A stretch of 64,000 nucleotides of DNA from Membranipora membranacea (Eukaryota; Bryozoa; Gymnolaemata; Cheilostomatida; Membraniporidae), in assembly GCA_914767715.1 (NCBI GenBank), contig OU612072.1, positions 7,006,001 through 7,070,000 on the forward strand, given 5' to 3'. The notes beneath the pieces are model-generated. The model worked only from the letters and a program-made list of their open reading frames with translations, searched no databases and was not told the DNA's origin. Both the position numbers and the translations under genes were made by a program. Position 1 is the stretch's first letter; every line of letters begins with the position of its first letter. This document shows, piece after piece, positions 48,139 to 60,201 of the stretch.

Positions 48139-51100
48139 AGTTGGTTAGAGAGCCGGTCTTACCCATGTGAGTGCTGACACAAGTCTTCAAATCCTTCCAG
48201 TTTCATCTTCCGCTCAATCGCTGCGTGGAAGGACTGTCGGCTGACATACTGGTGTGACCTGAAACAGAGTAACAATAATTAGTGATAATAATAATAAAAT
48301 GATTGTGGTGAACAATCAAGGGTAACAAATACATTTTTAAAATTTAATGATCAGACTCGGTTTCCCGCATAGAGTGTTTATCAAGACGATGACGATGTCA
48401 ATTCATTAATTTCTCACCTGGCTCAAAATATTTCTACCACGAACGGACTCGTCCCACATGGCACAGGTCACGTTGAGGTGGCGTTCCAACGCTCCCACCA
48501 AGCAGGCAGTGAGAATGAAACAGACGAGCCTAGAGATGAACTGGGCCTCCTTGTACCCTGAAACAAAAGTTATGCTGGCTAATTTGATGATGATAATTAA
48601 TTCGCATTGCGTCACAAATTACGAATTTCCTGCTCAATGCAACAAAATGCTAATTGCAACCAGCTTTCATGCTGCCAAAGGAAGGGTTTGATGATAATTA
48701 GAGTAACGTAGAGTCAGAGTGTCATGAACATTTATTATTAATTATTGCTGACCAAACGAATAATTATTCTAGCAGTGGACTGATGGACTGATTATAATGC
48801 TTATACTCACTAGGCATGTAAGGTAATATTAGTATGTTTTGGAGATCCAGACTCAAAATAGGCTCCTCTGTTAACTGTCCGAGAGACATGATCTTTGCCA
48901 TTCTGTATTCCTCGCATGCGGAGCGATAGCGTCTCTTGTGCTCAGCGAGCCGCTCATCCTCGGCTGTGGCACAGGTGTTACAGTCAATGGAGCTTGCAAA
49001 AACAATAATGATTATTTCCAATGAACGAAGACAATAATAATTTCAATCCAAATTTTTTTTAAAGTGCAGAGTGTTTATACAGCTTTACAGTTCAACTTAG
49101 AGTAAATTGATCTGCTAAGTGGTGGTAAACCGCATCTCGTCCGCAAACTCAATTTCATAATAATTGTCAACATTGTCACTTTTAATAAAATGATATTTAA
49201 TCAATAATCAATTCTTCTCATGCACAGCCCGTGTCACAAATCAACCCCTTTTATATCGTATTATTTTAATTACTCACCGGTGTCTTTGAAGGAAATGTTC
49301 ATCTCCTGCAGGACATGCTGGTATGTCCGGAGGCAGCAAAGCTGCTCCCCATCTGAGTTTAAGGCAGCGTACTCCTGGTACATCTCAGTGGACCGCAGTT
49401 AGACCGATTGGGGGCATTTGTCGAGTTGTAGTGTCCTACTGCGGAATGGTAAGATCGGATGTGAGCTCTAATGACCTGAAACAAGTTAAGACGATTAGAA
49501 GTGGACCAATGTTATAACATTGTATTAATTGGTGGTGAATCATGGTTCACTCAGCACTACAGCAATAAACTGAAGACGTCATAATAGTAATTTGTGACAA
49601 GGGTATTTACTGGACCAGGTAATTGATATTGATATTGATTGATATACCTGATATTTTGAAGGTTATATCTCAGGCGTAAATAATGCTTACCTGACGATCA
49701 CCACCCACAGCATACCGTGTCACCGTAGGGGCATCATTAGGTGTAGCGACCATCATGTTCTTGGCAAAGGATGAATCCTTGCTGAAACCAAGTGTTCCTA
49801 GGAACATGACTTTGCACACCCTCATATCTTCGGCATCAGTTAGAAGCAAGTAATAGTGGAAAGTGTTTGAACGATCTCTCCACCGATCTTCTGGGGTGAC
49901 AGTCCTGATCCTGCACTCACGCCAATTGATGTGACTGTAAATTCAAAAAATGGAATTACAACAATAATGATAGTGTGAGCAATGATTTTTTTGCAAGATT
50001 GATCACTCAGTCAAACAAAGGCTGCAGTCAAAATTATGATTGTGCCTAAGTGCTCAAAGGATACTATAATTATCACAATACAAAAACGGGCCGAGATATG
50101 ATTTTTCCAAACAGTATGAAAAAGAATACTTTGCGGTCAAAGAGTATGACAATAATTATAGTTACTACTTACTCAAAGGCCCAGGATCTTTGAACATCCG
50201 GACTAGTCAGCTCCCAGAAGGCATCGTATTCACTTGCCTCCTGTTCTGCCCGAGTTTCCCTGGACACATGAGAATCTTGCAATCGCATGCAGGTCTCAGT
50301 GGATGACCATCCTTCTTCTTTCGCATCCTGGCCGGCAGAGTCCTGACACTAGCTGGCTGAGGTGTTTTTGGCCGAGGAGCAAAGATAGAGTTCAGAGCTG
50401 GTCCTGTTGCAGCAGCATTGGTGTCACTGTGCTCATCTTCTGATGAAGAGCTGAGCTTCCTCACCCTCTTCCGGGGCCGTCTCACTGGACTGATGGAAAG
50501 GCTCCTGGGAGACGTTGCAGATGGTGGTTGAGGGTGAACAGCAGTGGCACGCAGCTATTGCTCCATCAACGCAGCATCATCATCCAAGAGACTGCCCCAT
50601 TGCCTCTAGACTTTGGAGGCCGGAGGATCCAGTCTGTTCAGTCGCTACTGGAAGGAGCGCTTCCTGGAGACTCAGATGTTGGCAACGGGCTGAGTCTTCC
50701 TCTCTGGCTTCCTGTGCCAGCATCGACAGTTGACCAGACTCCGTCTGGTGTCAGAGTCGTCCTATGGAGGGAACTGTTGCTGGTGTTGAAGCAGCGACTG
50801 CGGCTCCATAGAATGACGATGCTGGTGGGCTGGCTGGTTGGCGGGCTGTCTGGCTGGTCGTAACTCCGGCTGGCTGGCTGACTGGCTGGCTTGTGGTGAA
50901 GTTGAACGCTGGCAGGCTTGCTGGATGGTGACTGCAGAAGATTTTGCTGCAGTCATTCTCCCTACCAGCGCTATCCCTTTCCTCTTCCTGTTGGTGCTGG
51001 ATGTGGTGGTGGTGGAGGAGGACGTGCTATTGCTAACAGTCGTTGTTGAGCTCGATGATGGGGCTGAACTAGGCGACGTCTTGGGTTTGGCCGCCTTTGA

Positions 51101-51361
51101 TAGAGCCACTTGGGCTGCCAGCTGGTGAGATCTACTTTGTACCTGCGCTCTTGCCGATGACTGAGAATCCATATTGCGCCCTGTCTGCGACTTGATGTAT
51201 CTGACACCTCAGCTGCCTGAGCTCGCGCAACGGCAACAGCTGCAGGGGGATCTTCAGTGGTAAGTTCAATGGTGGATCGAGTAGCTGCTGTTACTGTAGT
51301 AGGATCAGGACGTTTCTTTACCACACGTTCTTCTTTCCCTACTTTCCCTTCTTTGCTTTAA

Positions 51362-51720
51362 TAACACTAATACATTGAATAAAAAACTCGGGGTGAGAGT
51401 CAGGGTGCCATCCGCATTCCAAATTGCCAACAAAATTGTAATACAAAATTTAGTTAGCAAGATTCAAATGGAAAATAACACACACCTTCAGTCGTCGTTT
51501 TCTTAATATCTTCTTCTGCTGATGGTTTCTTCTTCTGCAACTGTTTCTGCCGTCCTCCACGACTTGCTGTAATAACAATAATACATTGAATAAATAACTG
51601 ATTTAATTACACAATATTAAGCAAACCTAGAGTCAGGGTGACATCCGCATTCCAAATTGCCAACAAAATTGTAATACAAAATGTAGTTTGCAAGATTCAT
51701 ATGGAAAATAATACACAGTC
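51362..51720 (-). repeat. tandem duplication of an intron segment
   Basis: Segments 51362-51487 and 51574-51720 share atccgcattccaaattgcca, then acaaaattgtaatacaaaat. A short Lys/Gln-rich exon-like piece (about 51483-51568) sits between them. It suggests duplication of an intron, or of exon plus intron, in the 5' part of the transposase-like gene. Confidence 0.8.
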
Positions 51721-52408
51721 CTTTAGGCGCCGCCCGACAATAGCTTGTTGATGGCCCGTCCTGAACTGCTTCTGCTGCTGCTTGCCCCTGCTTGATGCTT
51801 GAAGACGTCACTAGTCGCTGATTATTAACAATAGCCGTCACCATACCCCCCTCGGGAATGACCTTCCTCCGCCTCTTTTTGTGGAGGTGGAGAAGACTTA
51901 GCGACCAACTCATGGGTTGGTCGAGTTGGAGCTGGAGCTGCTGCTGCTCCGATTCAGCTGTAAATAGCAAAAATAAAATGTTATTATCTAACATCAAAAC
52001 TATTACTTCAGCGGCTAATTATCGTTAGCACTCTGAGTGTATCACTCTCCCAAATTTGATATGAATAAGCAGAAACTGCTCGATCTAGCATAATCTGCGA
52101 TTACTCTTACTTTTAATCTTCCCATCTATTACATTACGGGACCACACACTAAATAAGAAATCAAGCCACACTGGCAACTATTTTACAGATGGGATTTATA
52201 ATGAGCGTTTCTATGTCAAACGTTTATGGAGTTATCCTCTCAATGTAGAACAAAACAAAAAATAAAACAACTCCTGACAATAAACTCATGAATATTTGAA
52301 ACAAGCAGAGGGTGGGCCATCCCACCCTCCCTGATCAGGGAGATATAAAAATAGATTATTGAAAAATCTTATAAAATAAAAGGAATGGCAACCGCCTTTG
52401 ATTGAGAT

Positions 52409-54334
52409 TCATTGATTCACTAGATTTGACTGCATTGTTTTGGCGAAATGACTGCAAAAAAAAATTGATTGGCTGAGATGAGTAGTAACAATATGGGAAT
52501 AAAACATAATAATATAACAGAGTTCAGTTCTATATTTGAGCCAGTTCGCATAGCATACCATCATGTTTGCATATTCTGACAAGAGTGAAGCTCTCTTTTT
52601 GTTTATTATATTGCCAGCACTGGTGAACAGATGCTCACTGGGGACACGTCTTGTGGCTGGACAAGCCAGGTACTCATCACTCAATAGAGTTTTGATGCTG
52701 CTCCCACCTATGCAAAGGGTCAGCATCCTCATTAAGCATAGGCATGCTCATGTACATATCAACGAGACGGCAGGCTTCGGTTTTTGCAGTGGGTTGTTCA
52801 GTTTCATTCTGCTCATCACTATCTTCATCATCAGAATCATAAACAAAACGACTTCTCTTTGTTTTAAGGGCCTTGATCACCATTGTTTGGTTGTCCATCT
52901 TGAGGGGGGGGGGGGGCATTTGCTTCTAACTCGAGCTGTACTGGACTGGACTGCACCCTCCCTGAGATCAGATTTTATGCACCTCAATTTTTTATGTCCA
53001 TCATGTAACAGGCCAGTGCTGATCATATCTTGGGATGAGGTCTGCGCATAAAGCTGTCTTGAATCTTGTAATGTAGAGTGGGTCATCCTCATGACACTTG
53101 TTTTGGTGTTTTAATGTTGCCAGATGGGAAGTAGTATGGATTCACTTACGTAAGTCTCTCCTCCCAATAGCTCAGACGCATCTTTGCAGGGTTTTAGCAC
53201 AGTTAGTATAGTGTTCAGTCTAGACCATTCAGCATCTGATAAGAAAGGCAGCGTACCCTTCTTTTGATTGGTTCTCTCTGTCACAAACTTGTTCACACTT
53301 TCTCTATGCTTCACAATCCGTTTGATCATTAGATATATGCTGCTGTTCCACCTAGTCGGCACATGGCAATCTGAAAGCAAACTTCAAATCTTACTTAAAC
53401 CAAATGTTTTTTGATCCAGCACATCTAGGCTAAGGTCTAGATTTCAAATAGATAGAATACAAATTATATTCAGCTCCCCTTATTCGAAATTCAAATTATT
53501 CCAAAAGTGGTGAACACTTCCAGCTGCTTTTTTTTACCTTCGCTAGCACCACATCCATATTGCATTCCTTTATTCCTTTACAGATTGACAGCTGTAGACT
53601 GTGAGCACCAAAACAATACGTACATAATCCAATTTCTCTCTAGCACATACCATGTTTCTAGCATTATCGGTCATAATGGCAGTCACCTAAACGAAATCAA
53701 AGTTTGAAAAGCTAAAGATAATGAAAGAAGCAAAGACTGAAAGTAGTGCAGGCCTGGTCTTTTTCAATGGAAATCTCAAAATATTACAACATGGCTAGTC
53801 AAAGAGTGGAGGGCTTGCCTTGAAAAACCAAATGTTCTTTTTTTTAATTTAATCATGGTTCATTGTGGCACAACTACATAAGAGTTCAACAGTAGTCCTA
53901 AGTACTATATTGCTAACCTTGCCATTCAAGCTCCAATCAGTTGTGACTGAGTTAAGATGCAAGACAATGTTGTCAGTCGTATGTCTCACCTCTGATAGAA
54001 ACACTCCTAGCTGCTTGGATACAGGTGCAAACTCTCTCGTAATATAATAAACTGTGATTCCGAGGTAGTTTTCTGTAGCGGTTGATGTCAAGTAATCACA
54101 TGTCAGGCAAACAGATTGAGCTTCTTTAGAGAGCTCAGTTCTCATATCTGCATACATGACATCCACTCTAGACTTAATGGTCTTGCGAGATGGCAGGCTG
54201 TAACATTTATTTTGAGTTGCTACTCTTAGCACATTTTCTAGGCCTTCATCCTCACAGATAGCAACAGGGCGACTGTCCTCGGCAATCCAAACAGCTAAGG
54301 CCTTGGTGAGATTTTTCTCATCCCTTTTGGTCAA
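52409..54334 (-). pseudogene. hAT-family transposase, nearly complete but damaged
   Basis: Minus-strand blocks in hAT order. The first is an N-terminal helical domain (54334-53920; KALAVWIAEDSRP, LPSRKTIKSRVD, LTCDYLTSTATENYLG, ending WSLNGK at a gttagc donor). Next is the exon 53686-53538 starting VTAIMTDNARNM (catalytic D), then CFGAHSLQLSICKG after a one-base shift near 53635. An exon near 53370-53111 has HVPTRWNSSIYLMIKR and LSDAEWSRLNTIL. Last are an acidic stretch (DSDDEDSDEQ) and the C-terminal dimerisation segment (LFTSAGNIINKKRASL, near 52600). A BED zinc finger is expected upstream near 54.5 kb; only a weak C..C trace is visible. The terminal repeats were not located. Confidence 0.8.
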
Positions 54335-55204
54335 TGGCTTAGTAATAGAGACACTAATCTTCCAAGGTTGTTTTTCAATGTGTTGTTGTCCTTACTGCTA
54401 GTACTAGTAGTTGGTGCATTTCCAGTGTCCCCATGTGCAGACCTGAGATGATAAGACAGTGAGCTTCTTGTTGCATTTTATTTTAGCAACTGTGTTTGGT
54501 GAAGTTTTACATTTCACAAATTGGCCTCCCAAAATCTTAGACATTGCTCACTATATGACGTAAATGTGGTTGAGTGGAACGAACATACTATCGCTGCTAG
54601 TTTATATACCTTGTGAGGGCTATCTACCGTATTCAAATGCAAATAACCCGACAGCCTGCTTGACCCGTGTATCCAAAGTTCCACAGATCTGCCATTGTTG
54701 TAATTAGAACAACTTATAATTAGAACCAATTTTTTGGGTCCCCTGGAGTTTGAATTAAGTGACTTACACTGTAATTGTGCTAAATTCATAACCGTACGGC
54801 TCCAGTCACCACTGCCAGTTACGGCCAAATCTGGACATGGACCATGCAGACGTCGCGAAAAAATATGTAAACAAACAATCATGGTTTGCCCTCTAGCAAC
54901 ATGGTACGTATTTTATTGTTATTACGTTGTCAGCTCGACAACCACACCTATTCCTGTCATGTATGGGTGCCAACCCAGCTGATTTGTCAGATGGAATGTC
55001 TTATTGAAGTCAGTAAAATAGGGTGGAGTGCTGCATTTTACTCTACCATGATGACGTCGTCTGCTTTCATATGACAATTTTGCATGCTATTTATCAATAA
55101 ACTGACAGGAAATCTTTATACTGTCTTCCTTATCACCTGGTAAAGCAGACGGCAATCTCCATTTAAGTCATTCAGTGGTCTCTTCTGAACTTTAAATTAA
55201 TAGT
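54335..55204. other. non-coding spacer
   Basis: Possible 5' part of the hAT unit (weak BED-like trace near 54440-54530). Nothing else recognised. Confidence 0.4.
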
Positions 55205-55520
55205 TCAGATTTGGGGCATTTTGACCTGCAAGCAATCGATTAGGGTATCATGACAGAAAAAAAAACACTTACATGGGCGTTTTGACTTGCACCAAAATTA
55301 AATTTGCTTATAACTCAGCCCCTATTAGTGACTCAGCATCAAGGATTTTAAGGTCAGAAGATGAAGTTAAACTTACTACACTTGACCTATACATTTTATG
55401 GTGTTTTGACCTGTCAACAATCAAATAGGGTATCATGACAGAAAACGCAAATATAGGGCGTTTTGACTTGCACAAAAGATGAAATACGAAGCCATCGACC
55501 TATGAGTCACTCAACCTTGA
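55205..55520 (+). repeat. two imperfect copies of a ~185-bp tandem unit
   Basis: Two copies, starting near 55217 and 55402, share ttttgacctg, agggtatcatgacagaaaa, gggcgttttgacttgcac and gactca in the same order. No coding capacity. Confidence 0.75.
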
Positions 55521-55564
55521 AAAAGCCATTTTTTCATACGGTTAAATTTTGGGGACTGGGTCCA

Positions 55565-55920
55565 TTAAAGCAGGTAATATTTCATGATCTACTGTCTACG
55601 TTTCCTTCTTTTTTTTCATGTCAGTCAAAAGTTTGGAAACATAACAAAGTCTATAACAAAGCCTATGACTATATCTATGGCCACACATATCCCAAAGCAC
55701 AAAGTTGTAAAAAAAAATCAAATGCCTGCCTCAGGTTGACAGCCCGAGAAACTAACGGCATTAATAAAAAAAGCTGATCATATCACATAAATGAGTTAAA
55801 AGCGATCGCACATGTTAAAATAAAGTCCTAGAAAACCATAAAAGAACTGCGTCTCGATACCAATAAATCAAAAAGCTTCACCTATTCTGGCCACCATGAG
55901 ACAGTTAGCCTTCTAATATC
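55565..55920 (+). repeat. decayed interspersed repeat, copy 3
   Basis: Third copy of the family at 29520 and 37800. One frame is open over ~50 codons (SKVWKHNKVYNKAYDYIYG) and is partly preserved in copy 2, hinting that the family once encoded a protein I do not recognise. Confidence 0.7.
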
Positions 55921-57218
55921 TCATTCACAGATTTGAAAATGAGTCCCCTGATTAATTTTGTCATGCTGATTGAAAATATGTGTTTAATTTTTCTCTAAAT
56001 ATAATATTTTAGAAGTTAGTATGGAGTAAAACTTTCTAAGATGGCGCTCCACCCGATGGATGCCAGACTTAGTCGTGCAAAATGTGTTGAAAGGTGTTTA
56101 TAATGACCCTATTCATGCTTGACATTTGACCATTCATCCATAGCAGCGTTCATTCAACTCAAATTCACAAGTTGATCATGGCTATTGGTTATAGAGGTGA
56201 AAGCATAGGGCAAGCTATACAAGCTAGTCAAAAGAGCTCTTTGTGAAAGCGTAGATAAGATTCTCAGCATTTTATTAAAAAGAAAGTTTACCAAGATATC
56301 TTCACCACTTCTTGAGAAATGTGCATAGAAGTTTAGCAAATTCAGCCCAACTTTCTATCAAAGGCACCATCATCATAGTCTTCTTTAGCCGTATTGTTGG
56401 TATTTGAGTTTCCGAGCACTTTGTTCGCTTCTGACCACTCCTCGAGGGACTTACTTACTCGGTTGAAGTTGGTTCATTGCGCATAGTTTATGTGATTTTG
56501 CCATTTGATGAGCCCCCCACTTGCTCAAGAAGTTCCAAACAACCAGTCTGCCCATAATTGAAAATGATAGTGGCTGTGGGAACAGCAAGTAAAAGTCTGA
56601 ACCACAGAACTTATCTTTTGGTCAATGGTTCTAAATGACGCTATGGAAGCTCTCCTTTGCATTCTGGGTTCTACCGTGCAAACATTGACCTAGTAATTCG
56701 TTTGAGCTAAGCTTACAAACATAGGCTTGATAAGATCCATCACAAATCCTGGTAGCTTGCTCTTATTGGTTTTCTTGGTCTCCGGTGTGGTAAGGGCACC
56801 TCTCATGGCAGTGTCGTGATAACCAGCTCTGTGATGATATATATCCCATAAAGCCTTTCCCATAGTTTTAATACTAATACTTGGCGCCTCCCAGTCCTAC
56901 AAACATTTTTTCGGCACGAGGTTTGTTGGTGTGGCTTCAGCATCCAAATTTTTAGATTTGTTTTCAGATACTATGTTGATGAGAGCTGTACCCATCCGCT
57001 TCACCTCAGTACACTCTAGCATCTCAATTGCTACTGGAAACTATGTGGTTGATTAAACATTTGTGAGGGGTGGCTATGGTGCTCAGTTTTACATTGTCAT
57101 GATTACGTTGGTTGCACTTGTGACAGTTGGTAGTCATGAGGATGAGATGGTTCTTAAATCAACAGATTGTATTTTGCTTTGTAATCGTAACCTGAAAGAT
57201 ATTTCATAATTTATGTAT
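55921..57218. other. non-coding spacer
   Basis: No feature supported. Confidence 0.5.
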
Positions 57219-57557
57219 CACTATGGTTCCATGGATCGATTATGTAAGGATTTCGGTAGTAATCGCCCCATGGAAATGGCATTAAAGTCAAATTCCGATT
57301 GTGGCGAATGACTTTTTGGACGCGAATATCCAAACCGTGTTTATTCGACCTATTTTCTAATTGGCGTCGTGGCTGAATGGTTAGCGGCATTGCACACAAT
57401 GCCTTCAAAGGGATTTGACGAGGGAGGCCGGTGTTCAAATCTCGGCCGCAGCAGATTCTTTTCATGTTTTTCCCATCATGGGAATGGTTAGAATCCACTG
57501 GATTCTAACCATTCGAAATTGGAGTGAACCACAAAATCGACCCATGGAACCATAGTG
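57219..57557. mobile_element. MITE (339 bp) with 23-bp terminal inverted repeats and a tRNA-like core
   Basis: The ends cactatggttccatgg (57219) and ccatggaaccatagtg (57557) are inverted copies. The flanks share only tat, so the target duplication is short or lost. The centre contains a tRNA-like segment (57363-57455), followed by a perfect hairpin of gaatggttagaatcc around act (57482-57514). Confidence 0.8.
57363..57455 (+). repeat. tRNA-like sequence with polymerase III-like boxes (not a functional tRNA)
   Basis: Has a good box A (tggctgaatggttagc), an anticodon-arm-like stem (ggcatt/aatgcc), a long variable region as in Ser/Leu tRNAs, and a degenerate box B (gtgttcaaatc). The acceptor strands do not pair and the T arm is off register, so it is not a working tRNA gene. 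A captured tRNA or SINE head inside the MITE is the simplest reading. Confidence 0.55.
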
Positions 57558-57710
57558 TATGTAATGTATACACACAGCAAAATCTGTTTCCTGTATAATT
57601 GTCATCACAAACATCAAATAGCAAAACATAAATAGTTATACTCACATATTATCATTGGAATACTTCTCTTGCATCTATTCGTTCCTCTTCTCTTCTTCTA
57701 TTGTAGCTCC

Positions 57711-60201
57711 TCAGGTTCTCATTCCCACTCCCCCTTTCTCCTGCCCTTTGGCCCACCACATGATTTTGTTTCTGGCCGATATTTTGGCCCGACGTTCATT
57801 TGAATTTCGTCCTTGTATAGTTGTTCTTTCAATATTATCTGGTGATTTTCTCGGTTATACATAGTGTTATGAAGGTCAGTACTTGTGTAGCGTTCGCATT
57901 AGCTACTTAAGTCATCGTGATCAAGTGATTAATTTGCCTGACGGCCTCCTTCTGACCGCCGTTAGCAAACTTTTGGGGGTAGAAGACAAATTTATACTGG
58001 AACAATCTACACCTCTGACAGAATGACAGAAATTTTGGGACTTACGTCTAGGAAGGTCATCATTAGGGCCTAACAAAAACTGGCCATTACCAAAAGCAAT
58101 CTCCATACACGATTTCTCTACACTTTCAACAGTGCACTCATCAGGAATTACCTGGAATTTATCATCATGTATTCAATAATATTGATAGAACATCACATAA
58201 CATAAATGACATTCTGTCACATGCATTTTCTATTTCCCCGCAGACCGCTACTTCTAGTGAATAGATAAACATTTTATACATTGCCCTTGCTTTTCTGTTC
58301 CTACACATACAGTGGATGTACCTTATGTATGGCGAGAACATCTATCAGGTAGTCTTTGCCACTACTCTTCTGAAAGTGTACCAAATAGTACTTTTCTATC
58401 TGTATTATAATAAATGAGATTACAGTTTGTTACCACAATACAATTCTGTTGAAACTGTGGACTTTCCTTTACAATTAGAATAGACAGACCTCTTGTATAC
58501 ATGCCCTAAATAATCCAATCTAGCTAATCTAGACAGCTGATTTCAAATACTTTTTTTTCTTTTTATTATTGTTTATGCTATAAATTTAGTTTAATCAAAT
58601 AAAAGAATTTTTCATAGTAGTATATAATGCAAATAAAAGAAAAGCAAGGGCTCAGCCAGATAGTCCAAAGACTAGAGTGACGGCAGTCCCGATGGTCACC
58701 CAGAAAGAACACCCACACAAGCTGATAAGTCGAAGCACGAGTCAGCACAGCGCCCGCTGTCGAGCATAGACCCAAGGCGCTCAACCAGACCAGACATGGG
58801 ATTGTTCCTAGATCCTGTCCAATCTTCCAAAAGGTACCTGTTGTATAGTTTCACACTTTTGTACAACAGGGACCTCCCAACCCTGTTGTTGTTGGCTTGA
58901 ATAGTTTATAGTGCTTTTGATCTAGTATAATGGTTTTGTAATGTTCTGGCAAAAGTTATAAGGCTTAAATTATGCCTTATTTTTAAAGGCATAATGTTAA
59001 GCTTTTCAAAATATGTGGAAACATCTTCCCCAAGTTTTATGCGAACAATGACTCTCAAAGCAGCTTATTGTAAAACTTTTATTGGTTTTAACTTTGTTTC
59101 ACAAGCAGGGCCCCAGAACTCAATGCTTTAAATGAGATGGGGATAAAAAAAGTTGTAGTACCTTACCGCTCTCATCATTAGCAGGTTTAAATGTATCTTT
59201 ATAAAATTTTAAAATCTATATTTGAATCAATGGTTAAACCAAGAAACTTTGTCTCTCTATTTATTTCCAAAATTGAAAAACCCATCATTAGATTATAGCT
59301 GTGGCTATTGTAATGCATTTTAGGGGCTTTGAATAAAACTTGAATGAAACTGAAATCCACCATTGGTTAACTAACTGAATTTGAGATGCCATCAGCTGGC
59401 TATCTGTACTAAAAATATTGGTATCATGGGAAATATAAAGAATAGCAAACTGCCAAATTCCTTACATTTCAGGTACATGAATGGCACAATAGGAACAAAT
59501 TCAAACTAGGTTGATCGGGGCTGGATAAGGCAAAAGAGGTCATCACTGGCTATCTCTTTCTCTGTTATGACGTATGTGTATTGATGAGGTAGAATTAGAA
59601 TTACTATAACTTTAGTTTAGATAAAGGCTCAAGATAGTTCTATTCCATTCCACTATCCGATGAATGATCTTGTCCCTGGACTATCTAGCTGTTCCCATGC
59701 TCTTTACACTATATTTTTTATTTCTTTATATTACAAGCTTCTTTTGTACATTCTGCGCATGCTCAGCTCTGGGCATGAGCTGATCTCTGCAAAATTGAGT
59801 CTCGGAATTCCGAAGCCATCTGATTGGCTTCCTGCTCTGGTGACATACTCCCCAAAGCGTGCGGATTTGTTAATAATAGTTATCCTCTCTTGTCATTATT
59901 AGCTGATCTTTATTGACAGTTTATGCAGGGGATGTTCCATTTCCCCTTTCCAAAGTTACAATCAGAACCCAAACTAAACTCATTGTTCTTGCACATGCGC
60001 AAATTCAAGTCACGCATGATGCATACATGCCTTACGACACCTGCTTTGTGGTAATGATAACCTAGTTTATCAGTGATCTACATGCCCAGTCAGATCACGA
60101 GAGTCAGTATGTCTTTTGTATCCGTCAATTCCAATTGTGGATTTTACCTGTTTGTTTTTCTCCTGGAAGCTTTCCCTCTTCTCCTTACCTTCATCTATCA
60201 G
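57711..60201 (-). CDS. 3' part of an unrecognised four-exon-plus gene (≥121 aa)
   Basis: Minus-strand exons 60148-60201, 58322-58399, 58046-58151 and 57711-57838 have AG/GT borders and consistent phases to a stop. They read LIDEGKEKRESFQEKNKQ, then IEKYYLVHFQKSSGKDYLID, VLAIHK, VIPDECTVESVEKSCMEIAF, GNGQFLLGPNDDLPR, and a basic tail (RNSNERRAKISARNK). No start codon lies in these exons, so the gene begins further upstream, beyond 60.2 kb. The long first intron holds a LINE fragment and MITE copy C. The composition looks like a real soluble protein with a basic C-terminus. I do not recognise it, and the last exon is the least certain. Confidence 0.45.
58580..59470 (-). pseudogene. LINE reverse transcriptase fragment
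   Basis: The minus strand, across several frames, shows SHDTNIFSTDSQLMASQIQL near 59420 (the YADDTN box decayed), TKFLGLTIDSNIDFK near 59235 and FWGPAC near 59110. These follow the usual order of the RT catalytic, thumb and C-terminal parts. It is heavily decayed, distinct from the LINE at 2.9-4.4 kb, and sits within an intron of the minus-strand gene. Confidence 0.6.
59749..60111 (+). mobile_element. MITE copy C of the three-copy family, with perfect 9-bp target duplication
   Basis: Same orientation as copy A. The ends are cattctg and cagtatg; both flanks read tcttttgta (59740-59748 and 60112-60120). It is 363 bp long, without coding capacity, and lies in an intron of the minus-strand gene. 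Confidence 0.9.

Larger units (their letters stand above)
45805..51997 (-). pseudogene. large multi-exon transposase-like gene (DNCxxQNKN type), interrupted and frameshifted
   Basis: Minus-strand exon-like blocks, 5' to 3': Gln/Ser/Lys-rich N-terminal exons (51.97-50.76 kb); a Cys block and EYDAFWELTSPDVQRSWAFE (50485-50173, with a frameshift near 50245); 49934-49691 with HYYLLLTDAEDMRVCKVMFL; 49.48-49.28 kb with HIRSYHSAVGHYNS and MYQEYAALNSDGE (frameshifted); 48.99-48.79 kb with CNTC and SLDLQNILILP; 48.55-48.42 kb with NVTCAMWDESVRGRN; 48.26-48.17 kb. The last block (46.21-45.81 kb) has IYADNCSSQNKN and FFEAGHTFMGADSVHAGVER. That signature matches a transposase-like family widespread in invertebrate genomes as uncharacterised proteins; I suspect a Sola-type superfamily but am not sure. 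A ZBED-like hAT fragment splits the gene before the last block. Confidence 0.65.

Noticed and set aside
57363-57455. Functional tRNA gene
   Set aside because: Acceptor strands do not pair and the T arm is degenerate; it lies inside a MITE.
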